NCBI GenBank assembly: GCA_903854305.1
Contig: CAINWC010000112.1
Span: 1 to 11,340, forward strand
Reading direction: 5' to 3'
DNA from: an uncultured Pseudomonadota bacterium
Lineage (GTDB): Bacteria; Pseudomonadota; Gammaproteobacteria; Burkholderiales; Methylophilaceae
DNA length: 11,340 nucleotides
A program made the translations under genes and the position numbers. The notes beneath the pieces are model-generated. The model searched no databases. It was not told where the DNA came from and saw only the letters and a list, made by a program, of their open reading frames with translations. The number at the start of each line of letters is the position of its first letter. The first letter of the stretch is position 1. Below are positions 1-6,998 of the stretch, piece after piece.

Positions 1-117
1 CAATCATTTTCAGGTGGTTTGATTGATACGGCTGACATTGCCTATTTTGGTTTATTTATTTTGACTTTCTTAACCTTAACTGTGCGTCGTTTAGATGCAG
101 ACCGCTTACGTGGTTAA
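1..117 (+). CDS. ABC-2 type transporter permease, C-terminal end (partial)
   Basis: Frame 1 is open from the window edge to a TAA at 115-117 and gives the last 38 residues of a protein that begins upstream. The fragment contains GLID, then DIAYFGLFILTFLTLTV (a hydrophobic membrane helix), and ends in a basic tail RRLDADRLRG. This is how permease subunits of GldF-type ABC-2 transporters usually end: a periplasmic GLID-type motif, a last transmembrane helix and a short charged cytoplasmic tail. The next gene, 63 nt downstream on the same strand, encodes a GldG-like protein, the usual partner of such permeases, which supports the call. The ATPase subunit is expected to the left of the window. 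The family assignment rests on a short tail plus context. Confidence 0.7.
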   Translation, partial: QSFSGGLIDTADIAYFGLFILTFLTLTVRRLDADRLRG

Positions 118-180
118 AGTACTGCTTGTTAAATTCAGCGCTAGTCAATTTAGAACTTGTGAAATATTGGATCTTGTAAA

Positions 181-1566
181 ATGAACATCAATCGTAAATT
201 ACGTCTTCAGTTATTAGTACAAAACAGCTTTTTTGTGGTGCTGTTTTTAATGCTCATTATTTTGCTTGGCTATTTAGCCAGCCAATATCGTTTTGCTAAA
301 GATATTACTCAGGCTAATCGCAATATCCTAACGCAGGGTAGCGTTAACGTGCTTAAGCAAATGAAAGAGCCGATTAACATTACCGTATTTGCGACTAAAG
401 ATGATGCATCAGGCGGTGATAATTTCCGTAAAGGCATGATTGATTTTGTTGCCCGCTATCAACGCGAAAAAAAGAATGTACATTTAACCTTTGTAAACCC
501 GTCTATTGAGCCAAAGTTGGCGCAAGATGCAGGCATTAAAAATGATGGTGAAATGATTGTAGAGTACCAAAAACACACTGAACACATTACGCCGCCCATT
601 GCCGAGCAAGAAATGACCAATCTATTGGTGCGTTTATCTCGTACCAATCAACAAGCTGTGATGTACTTAGATGGTCATGGCGAACGCAATCTAATTGGCG
701 TTAAAAACTTTGACATTGGTGAGTTTGGTAAACAGTTACAGGCTAAAGGCTTCAAATTTGCCAACCCGGATTTAACCATCGCTCAGGCTGTGCCAAGCAA
801 TGGTGCGATGCTCGTGATTGCAAGCCCGCAAGTAGATGTCAGCGAAGTTGAGGCTAAAAAGATTAAAGCGTATCTTGAAGGTGGTGGTAATTTGCTTTGG
901 TTACTTGATGACGATAATTTGCGTGGCTTAAAAGATGTGGCTGAGTATTTAGGTTTACATGTATCACCAGGTATCGCTATGGACATGGCCTCAGCTCAAT
1001 ATGGTGCTGATGCACGAGTATCTTTTGCTAGCTTGTATGGCGAACATGCAATTACCACTAACTTTATGCTACGTACACTTTTCCCTGAAGCGCATGAAGT
1101 TACCGCACACGGCACTGATGAAAATGGCTGGAAAGTCAGTAATTTGGTGGAGGTTGCGCCAAATGGCTGGTTGGTTTCTGAAAAGTTAGCGAAAGATGTT
1201 AAGCCTGTATTTAACGAGAAAAAAGATAAAAAAGGCCCGATCAATATTGGCGTGGCGCTTGAGCGTACTTACGGTAAAAAAGGTCAGCGTATTGTGGTGA
1301 TGGGTAACGGTAACTTTTTATCAAACACTTTCATTACTAATGGTGGAAACTTGGACTTAGGCGTAAATATGGTCAACTGGCTTGCTGGCGATGATAAGCT
1401 CATCACTATTCAGCCTATGCCGCTTAAGGATATCAATGTAACGATTCCAGATACTGATTCAGGTCGCTTGATTGCTTGGACCGTGTTTCATGCTTTTCAA
1501 TACTTCATTCCGTTAGGAATGATGATTGCGGGCTTTTATTTCTGGTGGAAACGTAGAAAAGCCTAA
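181..1566 (+). CDS. GldG-like ABC-type transport system auxiliary protein
   Basis: This 461-residue protein has the layout of the GldG / 'ABC-type uncharacterised transport system' family. There is an N-terminal transmembrane helix at about residues 17-33, a large extracytoplasmic region, and a C-terminal transmembrane helix at about 432-456 followed by a basic WWKRRKA tail. Family-type segments include YLDGHGER (about 162-169), the glycine-rich GGGNLLWLLD (about 234-243) and RIVVMGNGNFLSN (about 370-382), where a Rossmann-like fold senses or binds an unknown ligand. In gliding bacteria GldG works with the GldF permease and GldA ATPase; in proteobacteria without gliding the exported substrate is unknown. 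The ATG at 181 is the first start after an in-frame TGA at 160-162. The Shine-Dalgarno is weak (GGA at 169-171), so coupling to the upstream permease is likely. The specific substrate cannot be inferred. Confidence 0.85.
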   Translation: MNINRKLRLQLLVQNSFFVVLFLMLIILLGYLASQYRFAKDITQANRNILTQGSVNVLKQMKEPINITVFATKDDASGGDNFRKGMIDFVARYQREKKNVHLTFVNPSIEPKLAQDAGIKNDGEMIVEYQKHTEHITPPIAEQEMTNLLVRLSRTNQQAVMYLDGHGERNLIGVKNFDIGEFGKQLQAKGFKFANPDLTIAQAVPSNGAMLVIASPQVDVSEVEAKKIKAYLEGGGNLLWLLDDDNLRGLKDVAEYLGLHVSPGIAMDMASAQYGADARVSFASLYGEHAITTNFMLRTLFPEAHEVTAHGTDENGWKVSNLVEVAPNGWLVSEKLAKDVKPVFNEKKDKKGPINIGVALERTYGKKGQRIVVMGNGNFLSNTFITNGGNLDLGVNMVNWLAGDDKLITIQPMPLKDINVTIPDTDSGRLIAWTVFHAFQYFIPLGMMIAGFYFWWKRRKA

Positions 1567-1585
1567 GCTGGATTTTGCTTTAATC

Positions 1586-1613
1586 GTATGAGTGATCTTC
1601 ACATCACTCATAC
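1586..1613 (+). repeat. Intercistronic perfect hairpin (11-bp stem, 6-nt loop)
   Basis: GTATGAGTGAT (1586-1596), loop CTTCAC, then ATCACTCATAC (1603-1613) form a perfect inverted repeat between the GldG-like and DUF4340 genes. No T-tract follows (the next bases are AACAAGACATAAG), so it is not a standard intrinsic terminator. An mRNA-stabilising or processing hairpin inside the operon, or a protein-binding palindrome, is more likely. Confidence 0.7.
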
Positions 1614-1643
1614 AACAAGACATAAGTTCAATATTTGGTTTTT

Positions 1644-1649
1644 AGAAGG
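1644..1649 (+). promoter_or_regulatory. Shine-Dalgarno site deciding the DUF4340 gene start
   Basis: AGAAGG ends 6 nt before the ATG at 1656. It selects that ATG over the in-frame TTG at 1635, which would place this ribosome-binding site inside the coding sequence and has no Shine-Dalgarno of its own. Confidence 0.75.
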
Positions 1650-1655
1650 TTGTTC

Positions 1656-2564
1656 ATGAAAAAACGCTGGTTACTTAATTTAATGATGTTGTGCGTGGTG
1701 GCAGGCTTGGTCACATTTTTATATTTGCGCCCCAAGCAAACGGTAGAGCAAGAAAATACCTACGAAATATCCAATTATAAATTATCAGAATTTAATGCCA
1801 TTAGCGTTGAGTTTCCAACCAAGGCACCCGTAACTTTTGAAAAAGTGAATGGTTTCTGGCGCTTAACTGCACCGAACCAAACGCGTGCAGACCAAGCTTC
1901 TGTGCAACGTATCTTATCGATTATTGCAGCCAAAACTAAAGATAAAATCACTAAAGAAAAGTTTGAAGCAAGCGATTTAGAAAAGTTTGGGCTCAACAAT
2001 CCATCTGTAAAACTGAAGCTATTTAGAGATAAAAACAACACTGAAGAGTTTTTGTTCGGTACACATAATCCAGTCACAGATGAGCAATATGTCGCACACC
2101 GAGGGGCGGTCTATTTAGTGGCAAATGCTTACGGTGAGGCCGCGGCTACTCAGGTAATTGAGTTGGTGGATAAAGCACCATTGAAACCAACAGAAAAGGT
2201 CGCAGGCTTTGACTTTAGTCACCTAGAACAATGGGAAGCTACTAGACTTCATTTAGATCTCGTAGATGGTAAATGGAAAGCATCCATCGCTACAGCCAAA
2301 CCGTTACAAAATGAACTCAATGAGTGGTTAGATTACTCTTGGGTACATACAATGGCCAAATCTGTAGCATTTTATACACCAGACCATAAAGCTACTTATC
2401 CGTCGATTGAGGTAAAGATGGCTGATGGTAAAAGCGTACATTTTGATAAAATCCAAGAATCGCCGGATTTGTTATTAGGCCGTCCTGATGAAGGGTTGAT
2501 TTACAATTTTCCTGCGGATGCAGGATTTACCATGCTTAATCCACCTATTAATGTGCCGAACTAG
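1656..2564 (+). CDS. DUF4340 domain-containing membrane-anchored protein
   Basis: The protein has 302 residues from the chosen ATG. It begins with KKRW and a hydrophobic helix (about residues 6-24, LLNLMMLCVVAGLVTFLYL), an uncleaved anchor or signal sequence that puts the rest outside the cytoplasm. The soluble part has the DUF4340 pattern: FEKVNGFWRLTAP, an ADQASVQRILSII helix, then DLEKFGLNNPSVKLKLF and an FLFGTHNPVTDEQYV stretch. The function of DUF4340 is unknown; it is repeatedly found next to GldG-like and ABC-2 genes, as here, so it is probably an accessory subunit of the same envelope system. It lies 89 nt after the GldG-like gene, with a hairpin in that gap, and 19 nt before mutM. 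The family call is confident; the role is inference from neighbourhood. Confidence 0.85.
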   Translation: MKKRWLLNLMMLCVVAGLVTFLYLRPKQTVEQENTYEISNYKLSEFNAISVEFPTKAPVTFEKVNGFWRLTAPNQTRADQASVQRILSIIAAKTKDKITKEKFEASDLEKFGLNNPSVKLKLFRDKNNTEEFLFGTHNPVTDEQYVAHRGAVYLVANAYGEAAATQVIELVDKAPLKPTEKVAGFDFSHLEQWEATRLHLDLVDGKWKASIATAKPLQNELNEWLDYSWVHTMAKSVAFYTPDHKATYPSIEVKMADGKSVHFDKIQESPDLLLGRPDEGLIYNFPADAGFTMLNPPINVPN

Positions 2565-2583
2565 TTAGCGATAACACCAGTAC

Positions 2584-3399
2584 ATGCCAGAACTCCCGGA
2601 GGTTGAAACCACACGACGTGGGCTTTTGCCTTTGGTAGGCAAGACCGTTAAATCCGTTACTATTCGTCACGCCACGTTACGCTGGCCGATCCCAAAATTT
2701 CTACCTGAAACACTCCCCAACCAAATGCTACGGGGCCTTACCCGTCGTGCAAAGTATATTCTGTGCGAGTTTGATACTGGAGCGTTATTGCTACATTTAG
2801 GTATGTCTGGTCGTATTCAATTGTTAAATTGTAACTATCCGCCGGAAAAGCATGATCACTTTGATATTGAATTTAATGACGGTCAAGTGCTGCGGCTGCG
2901 AGATCCACGTCGATTCGGCGCAGTGTTGTGGATCGACAATAAAGAAAATAACCATACCTTGTTAAATACTCTAGGCCCAGAGCCATTAGAGGGTGGTTTT
3001 GATGCAAAATATTTACACAAAGCATTAAGCAATAAAACACTGGCCATTAAAAATGCCATTATGGATGGGCATGTGGTTGTTGGTGTTGGAAATATCTATG
3101 CCTCAGAATCGTTATTTCGTGCACGTATACACCCAGAAATGCCAGCCAAGCAACTCAGCTTTAAACGTTGTGAAAAACTGGTGACTGAAATCAAAAACAC
3201 TTTGCATGATGCACTTGCCGCTGGTGGTAGTAGCTTGCGTGATTTCTTTGGCACGGATGGCAATCCCGGCTATTTTCAGCAGGAATATTTTGTCTATGGG
3301 CGAACAGGGGAACCATGCAAGATTTGTGCTAAACCCATAAAATGTATACGTTTAGGGCAGCGCTCAACATTTTTTTGTGAGCATTGCCAAAAGCGTTAG
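2584..3399 (+). CDS. mutM: Formamidopyrimidine-DNA glycosylase (Fpg/MutM)
   Basis: This bifunctional DNA glycosylase/AP lyase removes 8-oxoguanine and formamidopyrimidines from oxidised DNA. The 271-residue length is typical. The N-terminus MPELPEVETTRRGL supplies the catalytic proline (exposed after Met removal) and the glutamate next to it. Other hallmarks are K57 in RRAKY, HLGMSG with the lesion-flank Met74, DPRRFG (R109/R110), VGVGNIYASE with N170, and a C-terminal zinc finger with C245, C248, C265 and C268 containing the DNA-binding GQRSTFFC loop (R260). All key residues are present, so it should be active. An extra cysteine at 254 is not a zinc ligand in the family. The start is fixed because Pro must be residue 2. 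It probably shares a transcript with the DUF4340 gene 19 nt upstream; the Shine-Dalgarno is poor. It converges on ubiB across only 34 nt, with no clear terminator hairpin between them. Confidence 0.97.
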   Translation: MPELPEVETTRRGLLPLVGKTVKSVTIRHATLRWPIPKFLPETLPNQMLRGLTRRAKYILCEFDTGALLLHLGMSGRIQLLNCNYPPEKHDHFDIEFNDGQVLRLRDPRRFGAVLWIDNKENNHTLLNTLGPEPLEGGFDAKYLHKALSNKTLAIKNAIMDGHVVVGVGNIYASESLFRARIHPEMPAKQLSFKRCEKLVTEIKNTLHDALAAGGSSLRDFFGTDGNPGYFQQEYFVYGRTGEPCKICAKPIKCIRLGQRSTFFCEHCQKR

Positions 3400-3433
3400 T
3401 TATTTAGTACCTTACGCAAGCTTGGCTTGGGTT

Positions 3434-4978
3434 TTATGCAAACCACAACATGAACAAGCCAGGCAGTTGTAGTAGCAGTAATAACACCACTGCCAACGTC
3501 AATCTTTTTTGCCAGCGCGCTTGTTTTTGCTGTGCTTCAATTAATGTATCAATGGCTTGTCGTATAGGTAAATCTTGCTCAGCGTGGGTTTGCTGCGTTA
3601 AAAATTGATGCGCTAGGCGGGGCATTTGTGGCAGATTTTTTGCCATGTATGGCAACTCTTTTTTAAGTGTTTTTACGATGCTGCGCCAACCAACTTGTTC
3701 ACTCATCCAGCGGCTTAAAAATGGTTTGGCAGTTTGCCATAGGTCGATATTTGGATCTAGATCGCGACCTAAACCTTCAATGTTCAATAAAGTTTTTTGC
3801 AGCATTACTAATTGTGGCTGTATCACCACGCCAAATCTGCGTGACATTTGAAATAGGCTTAATAGTGTACGGCCAAACGAAATGTCTTTGAGCGGTTTGT
3901 TAAATATAGGCTCGCAAATGGCGCGTATGGCGGTTTCTAAGGCATCAACATTGGTGTCTTTAGGAACCCAGCCAGATTCGATGTGCGCCATCGCTACATC
4001 TCGATAGTCGCGATTGAAAAATGCTAAAAAATTACGTGCCAGATAGTATTTATCTGTATCTGATAGCGTTCCCATAATGCCGAAATCCAGTGCAATGTAA
4101 CGGCCATCATCCGCTACAAGTATATTGCCAGGATGCATGTCTGCATGAAAGAAGCCATCTCTAAACACTTGAGTGAAAAATATATTCACGCCATCATGGG
4201 CTAGTTTGGTAATGTCTATGCCCTTGGCACGCAGTACATCAATTTTGCTAACCGGCGTGCCTATCATGCGTTGCATGACCATTACTTGCTCTCGACACCA
4301 ATCCCAATGTACTTCTGGCACGAGTAGGTCTTTATTGGGAAAGTTTCGTGCGAGATGGCTACAATTGGCTGCTTCTAAGGTTAAATCTAACTCGCTATGC
4401 GTGTGGGTTGCAAACTCAGCGACGACTTCCCGTGGCTTAAGACGCCTACCTTCGGCTGATAAAAGCTGCAATAGCCACGCCGCAGTATCCAGTATCATTA
4501 AATCCTTGTTAATTACACTGGCAATGCCGGGGCGCAATACTTTCACAGCGACGGGTGTGCCATCTAACAAATGCGCAAAATGTACTTGAGCGACCGATGC
4601 GCTGGCAATGGCGGTTTGTTCAAAGTCTAAAAAAACTTGGTTGAGCGGTAAGCTAAACGCTTGCTCTATACTCTTTTCAATTTCCGTATAGGCAAAGGGC
4701 GGCACTTGGTCTTGTAGTTTAGCAAGCTCATCGGCAATATCGGTTGGAATCAAATCGCGCCGAGTTGACAGCATTTGCCCAAATTTAACAAAAATCGGTC
4801 CTAGAGCTTCAAGTGCCAACCTCAGCCTTTGAGCGCGTGGCTGGTCTTTATTCCGCCAAAATAACAATACATTGATCATATCTTGTAATGGCTTTAGTTT
4901 GGGTTGGCTTAAGATAAATTCATCAAGTCCGAAACGGAGCGCGATAAAAATGATATAAAAAAGTCGGAAAATGCGCAT
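3434..4978 (-). CDS. ubiB: UbiB, ABC1/ADCK-family kinase-like ubiquinone biosynthesis protein
   Basis: UbiB is an atypical protein-kinase-like ATPase needed for ubiquinone biosynthesis, thought to act at the membrane on the Ubi metabolon or on lipid precursors. The 514 residues contain the family-specific KxGQ motif (K65-F-G-Q68) in [16 protein letters not shown], the Ala-rich loop ASASVAQVH (125-133) that replaces the kinase Gly-rich loop, the VAVKV lysine (K146), the catalytic-loop equivalent HADMHPGN (278-285) and DFG (298-300). The C-terminus carries one hydrophobic stretch of about 22 residues ([22 protein letters not shown]). E. coli UbiB, about 30 residues longer, has two C-terminal helices, so this one may be a single anchor or a tight hairpin. 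It starts 4 nt after the ubiJ stop with a weak Shine-Dalgarno, pointing to translational coupling. It is the last gene of the DUF971-ubiE-ubiJ-ubiB operon. Confidence 0.96.
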   Translation of the reverse strand: MRIFRLFYIIFIALRFGLDEFILSQPKLKPLQDMINVLLFWRNKDQPRAQRLRLALEALGPIFVKFGQMLSTRRDLIPTDIADELAKLQDQVPPFAYTEIEKSIEQAFSLPLNQVFLDFEQTAIASASVAQVHFAHLLDGTPVAVKVLRPGIASVINKDLMILDTAAWLLQLLSAEGRRLKPREVVAEFATHTHSELDLTLEAANCSHLARNFPNKDLLVPEVHWDWCREQVMVMQRMIGTPVSKIDVLRAKGIDITKLAHDGVNIFFTQVFRDGFFHADMHPGNILVADDGRYIALDFGIMGTLSDTDKYYLARNFLAFFNRDYRDVAMAHIESGWVPKDTNVDALETAIRAICEPIFNKPLKDISFGRTLLSLFQMSRRFGVVIQPQLVMLQKTLLNIEGLGRDLDPNIDLWQTAKPFLSRWMSEQVGWRSIVKTLKKELPYMAKNLPQMPRLAHQFLTQQTHAEQDLPIRQAIDTLIEAQQKQARWQKRLTLAVVLLLLLQLPGLFMLWFA

Positions 4979-4982
4979 AAAT

Positions 4983-5609
4983 TTATTGTGTACTATCTAC
5001 AGCGTTACTGGTTAAGTCGGATTTTTGATATTTGGTTAGTGTTTGCGTAAGTTTAATCAATCTTTTTTCAAATCGATCAACATCGGCTCGCAAAGTATCT
5101 ACTTGTGTCATGAATGCTTCTACATGGCGTTTTTTTGCAATCATTGGATTTTCTTCTTGCCAGTATTCGCTCAACATTTCAGCCAGATTAATGCTGGTTT
5201 CTTTCACAGATTTTGCAGCGTTACGTGACAAGGTGCCAATTTTATTCGCGGGAATATCCCCCACCAATTTGCTTAGATCATCCTCGTAATCCCAGCGCAT
5301 ATTCGCAAATACTTTGGCTAACTCAGCGGCTAAATGTGTGTCACCTTCAATGCTAATTAGCATTTTTGCAGACTTATCTTTGGCCATCAAGCGCAAAGCC
5401 AAACTTAGTGACATGGTGACGGTGGCGTCAGGAATGTTAGTTTCGCCAGCGATGGCCAAGCTGCCATTTTCCAAAATAACCATAGATGTGCTTAGCGAAG
5501 CTATTTTAAATTGCACCGATTTGCCTGCAAAGGGATGCAACATTGCATTCGCCCAGCTATTTTGTGCAATTAGATGCTGTAGCAAGCGGGTAGAGAGGGC
5601 TTTTAACAT
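4983..5609 (-). CDS. ubiJ: UbiJ, SCP2-domain ubiquinone biosynthesis accessory factor
   Basis: UbiJ is a non-catalytic lipid-binding protein that, with UbiK in E. coli, supports assembly of the late ubiquinone-biosynthesis enzymes and helps deliver the hydrophobic intermediates. The 208 residues match the E. coli protein in length. The N-terminal two thirds form an SCP2-like sterol-carrier domain (about residues 14-111), with the typical strand-helix pattern, a GDTHLAAEL segment and the [18 protein letters not shown] signature. The C-terminal part (about 155-195) is charged and helical, consistent with the coiled coil used to pair with UbiK. The position between ubiE (13 nt gap) and ubiB (4 nt gap) is diagnostic, because sequence identity in this family is low. 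The Shine-Dalgarno is weak (GTGAGAC upstream of the ATG). Confidence 0.92.
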   Translation of the reverse strand: MLKALSTRLLQHLIAQNSWANAMLHPFAGKSVQFKIASLSTSMVILENGSLAIAGETNIPDATVTMSLSLALRLMAKDKSAKMLISIEGDTHLAAELAKVFANMRWDYEDDLSKLVGDIPANKIGTLSRNAAKSVKETSINLAEMLSEYWQEENPMIAKKRHVEAFMTQVDTLRADVDRFEKRLIKLTQTLTKYQKSDLTSNAVDSTQ

Positions 5610-5622
5610 AACAAATGTCTCA

Positions 5623-6363
5623 CTAAGTTTTATAGCCTTTATGCAAAGCCACCACGCCCGCGGCTAGGTTGTAGTAATCCACTTTGCTTAACCCAGCATC
5701 TATCATCATTTGCTTTAAGGTTTCCTGATCCGGATGCATGCGGATTGATTCTGCGAGATATTGATAACTCTCTGAGTCTTTAGCGAGTAATTTCCCCATA
5801 AATGGCAATAATTTAAAGGAATAAGCATCGTATATTTTTGAAAGTGGTTGCCATACCTTTGAGAATTCAAGCACCAATAAACGGCCGCCCACTTTAAGTA
5901 CGCGCTTCATCTCGGCCAAGGCTAGGTCTTTATGCGTCATGTTGCGCAAACCAAAGGCTACAATCACGCAGTCAAAATAATGGTCTGGGAAGGGTAGTTT
6001 TTCCGCGTCACATTGTAAGGCTGGTACGTTTAAACCAGCATCTAGCATGCGGTCTCGGCCAACGCTCAGCATAGAGGCGTTGATGTCTGTCAGTATTACT
6101 TGGCCATCTGCACCTACTTTTTTTGCAAATAGTTTAGACAAGTCGCCACTGCCGCCCGCGATATCGAGTACTTTATCGCCATGACCGATGCCGCTGATTT
6201 CAACCGCAAAACGCTTCCAGCCTCTATGCATACCGACCGACATTACATCGTTCATGAGGTCATATTTGCTGGCAACCGAATGAAAAACCTCGCCGACTTT
6301 TTTGGCTTTGTCAGCCTCTGCTACAGTTTTAAAACCAAAATGCGTATTGTGTTCACTTGTCAT
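5623..6363 (-). CDS. ubiE: UbiE, demethylmenaquinone/2-methoxy-6-polyprenyl-1,4-benzoquinol C-methyltransferase
   Basis: UbiE is the SAM-dependent class I methyltransferase that adds the C-methyl group to the benzoquinol ring in ubiquinone synthesis (and to demethylmenaquinone where menaquinone is made). The 246-residue protein carries the UbiE/COQ5 signature [17 protein letters not shown] (34-50), SAM motif [11 protein letters not shown] (65-74), the acidic motif II residue in LTDINASML (D93), the second family signature FGLRNMTHK (137-145), and [13 protein letters not shown] (157-169), followed by RMHPDQETL. All expected motifs are intact. The genes that follow (ubiJ, ubiB) indicate that ubiquinone is the relevant product. 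It begins 49 nt after the DUF971 stop codon and is probably co-transcribed; no convincing Shine-Dalgarno is seen before its ATG. Confidence 0.97.
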   Translation of the reverse strand: MTSEHNTHFGFKTVAEADKAKKVGEVFHSVASKYDLMNDVMSVGMHRGWKRFAVEISGIGHGDKVLDIAGGSGDLSKLFAKKVGADGQVILTDINASMLSVGRDRMLDAGLNVPALQCDAEKLPFPDHYFDCVIVAFGLRNMTHKDLALAEMKRVLKVGGRLLVLEFSKVWQPLSKIYDAYSFKLLPFMGKLLAKDSESYQYLAESIRMHPDQETLKQMMIDAGLSKVDYYNLAAGVVALHKGYKT

Positions 6364-6412
6364 GATGTTTTATTTAACCCAGTTTTTAGTTGATACTTTT
6401 CAAGCCAAACGG

Positions 6413-6784
6413 TTATTTTCGATGAATACCAGCTGCACTTAATTTGCCTAAGTACTCCAACCAGAGCGCTTCATAATCGCGGCCCAAATCATACAAGTAA
6501 TCCCAAGAATACAAACCCGTGTTGTGGCCATCAGAGAATGTTAACTTGACTGCATAATTGCCAACAGGTTCTATGGCGGTGATATTCACATCTTCTTTAT
6601 CCAGTTGCAGCACTTCTTGGCCTAGGCCGTGCCCTTTAACCTCAGCGGAAGGAGAGTAGACACGTAAAAACTCACAGGACAATTTACATTCCGTATTATT
6701 GTCAAATTTTATCTCTAATAGTCGCGATGTTTGGTGCAGGCGAATGTCAATTGGACGAGGTGAGTTTGGGGTTAGGCCGCTCAT
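6413..6784 (-). CDS. DUF971 (gamma-butyrobetaine hydroxylase-like N-terminal domain) protein
   Basis: This 123-residue protein consists almost entirely of the DUF971 domain, which is also the small N-terminal module of gamma-butyrobetaine hydroxylases. Diagnostic segments are IDIRLHQTSRLLEIKFD, CKLSCEFLRVYSPSAEVKGHG, ITAIEPVGNYAVKLTFSDGHNTGLYSWDYLYDLG and the C-terminal WLEYL. The order 'SPSAE.kGHG', 'ySWdyL' is the family hallmark; the GHG and SDGH histidines plus the cysteines (C33, C37) make metal binding plausible but unproven here. Stand-alone DUF971 proteins have no settled function. It is the first gene of the - strand operon leading into ubiE, so a link to quinone metabolism or its iron-dependent steps is a reasonable but untested inference. 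The start gives the expected N-terminus; the Shine-Dalgarno is weak. Confidence 0.9.
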   Translation of the reverse strand: MSGLTPNSPRPIDIRLHQTSRLLEIKFDNNTECKLSCEFLRVYSPSAEVKGHGLGQEVLQLDKEDVNITAIEPVGNYAVKLTFSDGHNTGLYSWDYLYDLGRDYEALWLEYLGKLSAAGIHRK

Positions 6785-6811
6785 AATCTATCAATGCTTT
6801 TTAAAAGTAAG

Positions 6812-6817
6812 ATAATA
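6812..6817 (-). promoter_or_regulatory. Candidate -10 element for the DUF971-ubiE-ubiJ-ubiB operon
   Basis: On the - strand TATTAT matches the sigma-70 -10 hexamer at 5 of 6 positions and lies about 28 nt upstream of the DUF971 start. No good -35 hexamer is seen 16-18 nt upstream, so this is a weak prediction for a promoter that should lie somewhere in the 6785-6926 gap. Confidence 0.25.
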
Positions 6818-6855
6818 ACAGAACGAGGTAGTTTGCTGATGTTGATGCGTATGCG

Positions 6856-6885
6856 TTAACCATAAAAACCGTTAATCTTTAAAAT
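6856..6885 (+). promoter_or_regulatory. Candidate sigma-70 promoter for the dynamin-like gene
   Basis: TTAACC (6856-6861, 4 of 6) and TAAAAT (6880-6885, 5 of 6) are separated by 18 nt, upstream of the dynamin-like start at 6999. A second possible -10, TAGAAT at 6916-6921, has no matching -35. The divergent arrangement with the DUF971 gene requires a promoter here, but the exact site is uncertain. Confidence 0.3.
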
Positions 6886-6989
6886 TAAGCCGCTTATCTG
6901 AATTTCATTCGAATCTAGAATAATAGTTGGCTGATTTATTTGATTATTTACACAATAATGATAAAGTTATGCTACGAAATTGTGCGTAT

Positions 6990-6993
6990 AGGA
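6990..6993 (+). promoter_or_regulatory. Shine-Dalgarno site deciding the dynamin-like gene start
   Basis: AGGA lies 5 nt before the ATG at 6999. In-frame alternatives at TTG 6927 and ATG 6969 have no recognisable ribosome-binding site, so 6999 is preferred. Confidence 0.65.
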
Positions 6994-6998
6994 CCATC

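Noticed and set aside
1635..1655. Earlier TTG start for the DUF4340 protein (309 residues)
   Set aside because: It has no ribosome-binding site and would bury the AGAAGG at 1644-1649; the ATG at 1656 gives a normal N-terminal anchor.
3400..3433. Terminator between convergent mutM and ubiB
   Set aside because: The 34-nt gap shows no stable inverted repeat with a T-tract; termination may occur inside the opposing genes.
4173..4589. 138-codon ORF on the + strand
   Set aside because: It lies entirely opposite ubiB, has no family features, and is explained as a shadow frame.
6927..6998. Earlier TTG (6927) or ATG (6969) starts for the dynamin-like protein
   Set aside because: Neither has a Shine-Dalgarno, while AGGA sits 5 nt before the ATG at 6999; a candidate -10 at 6916-6921 would also leave almost no leader for the TTG start.
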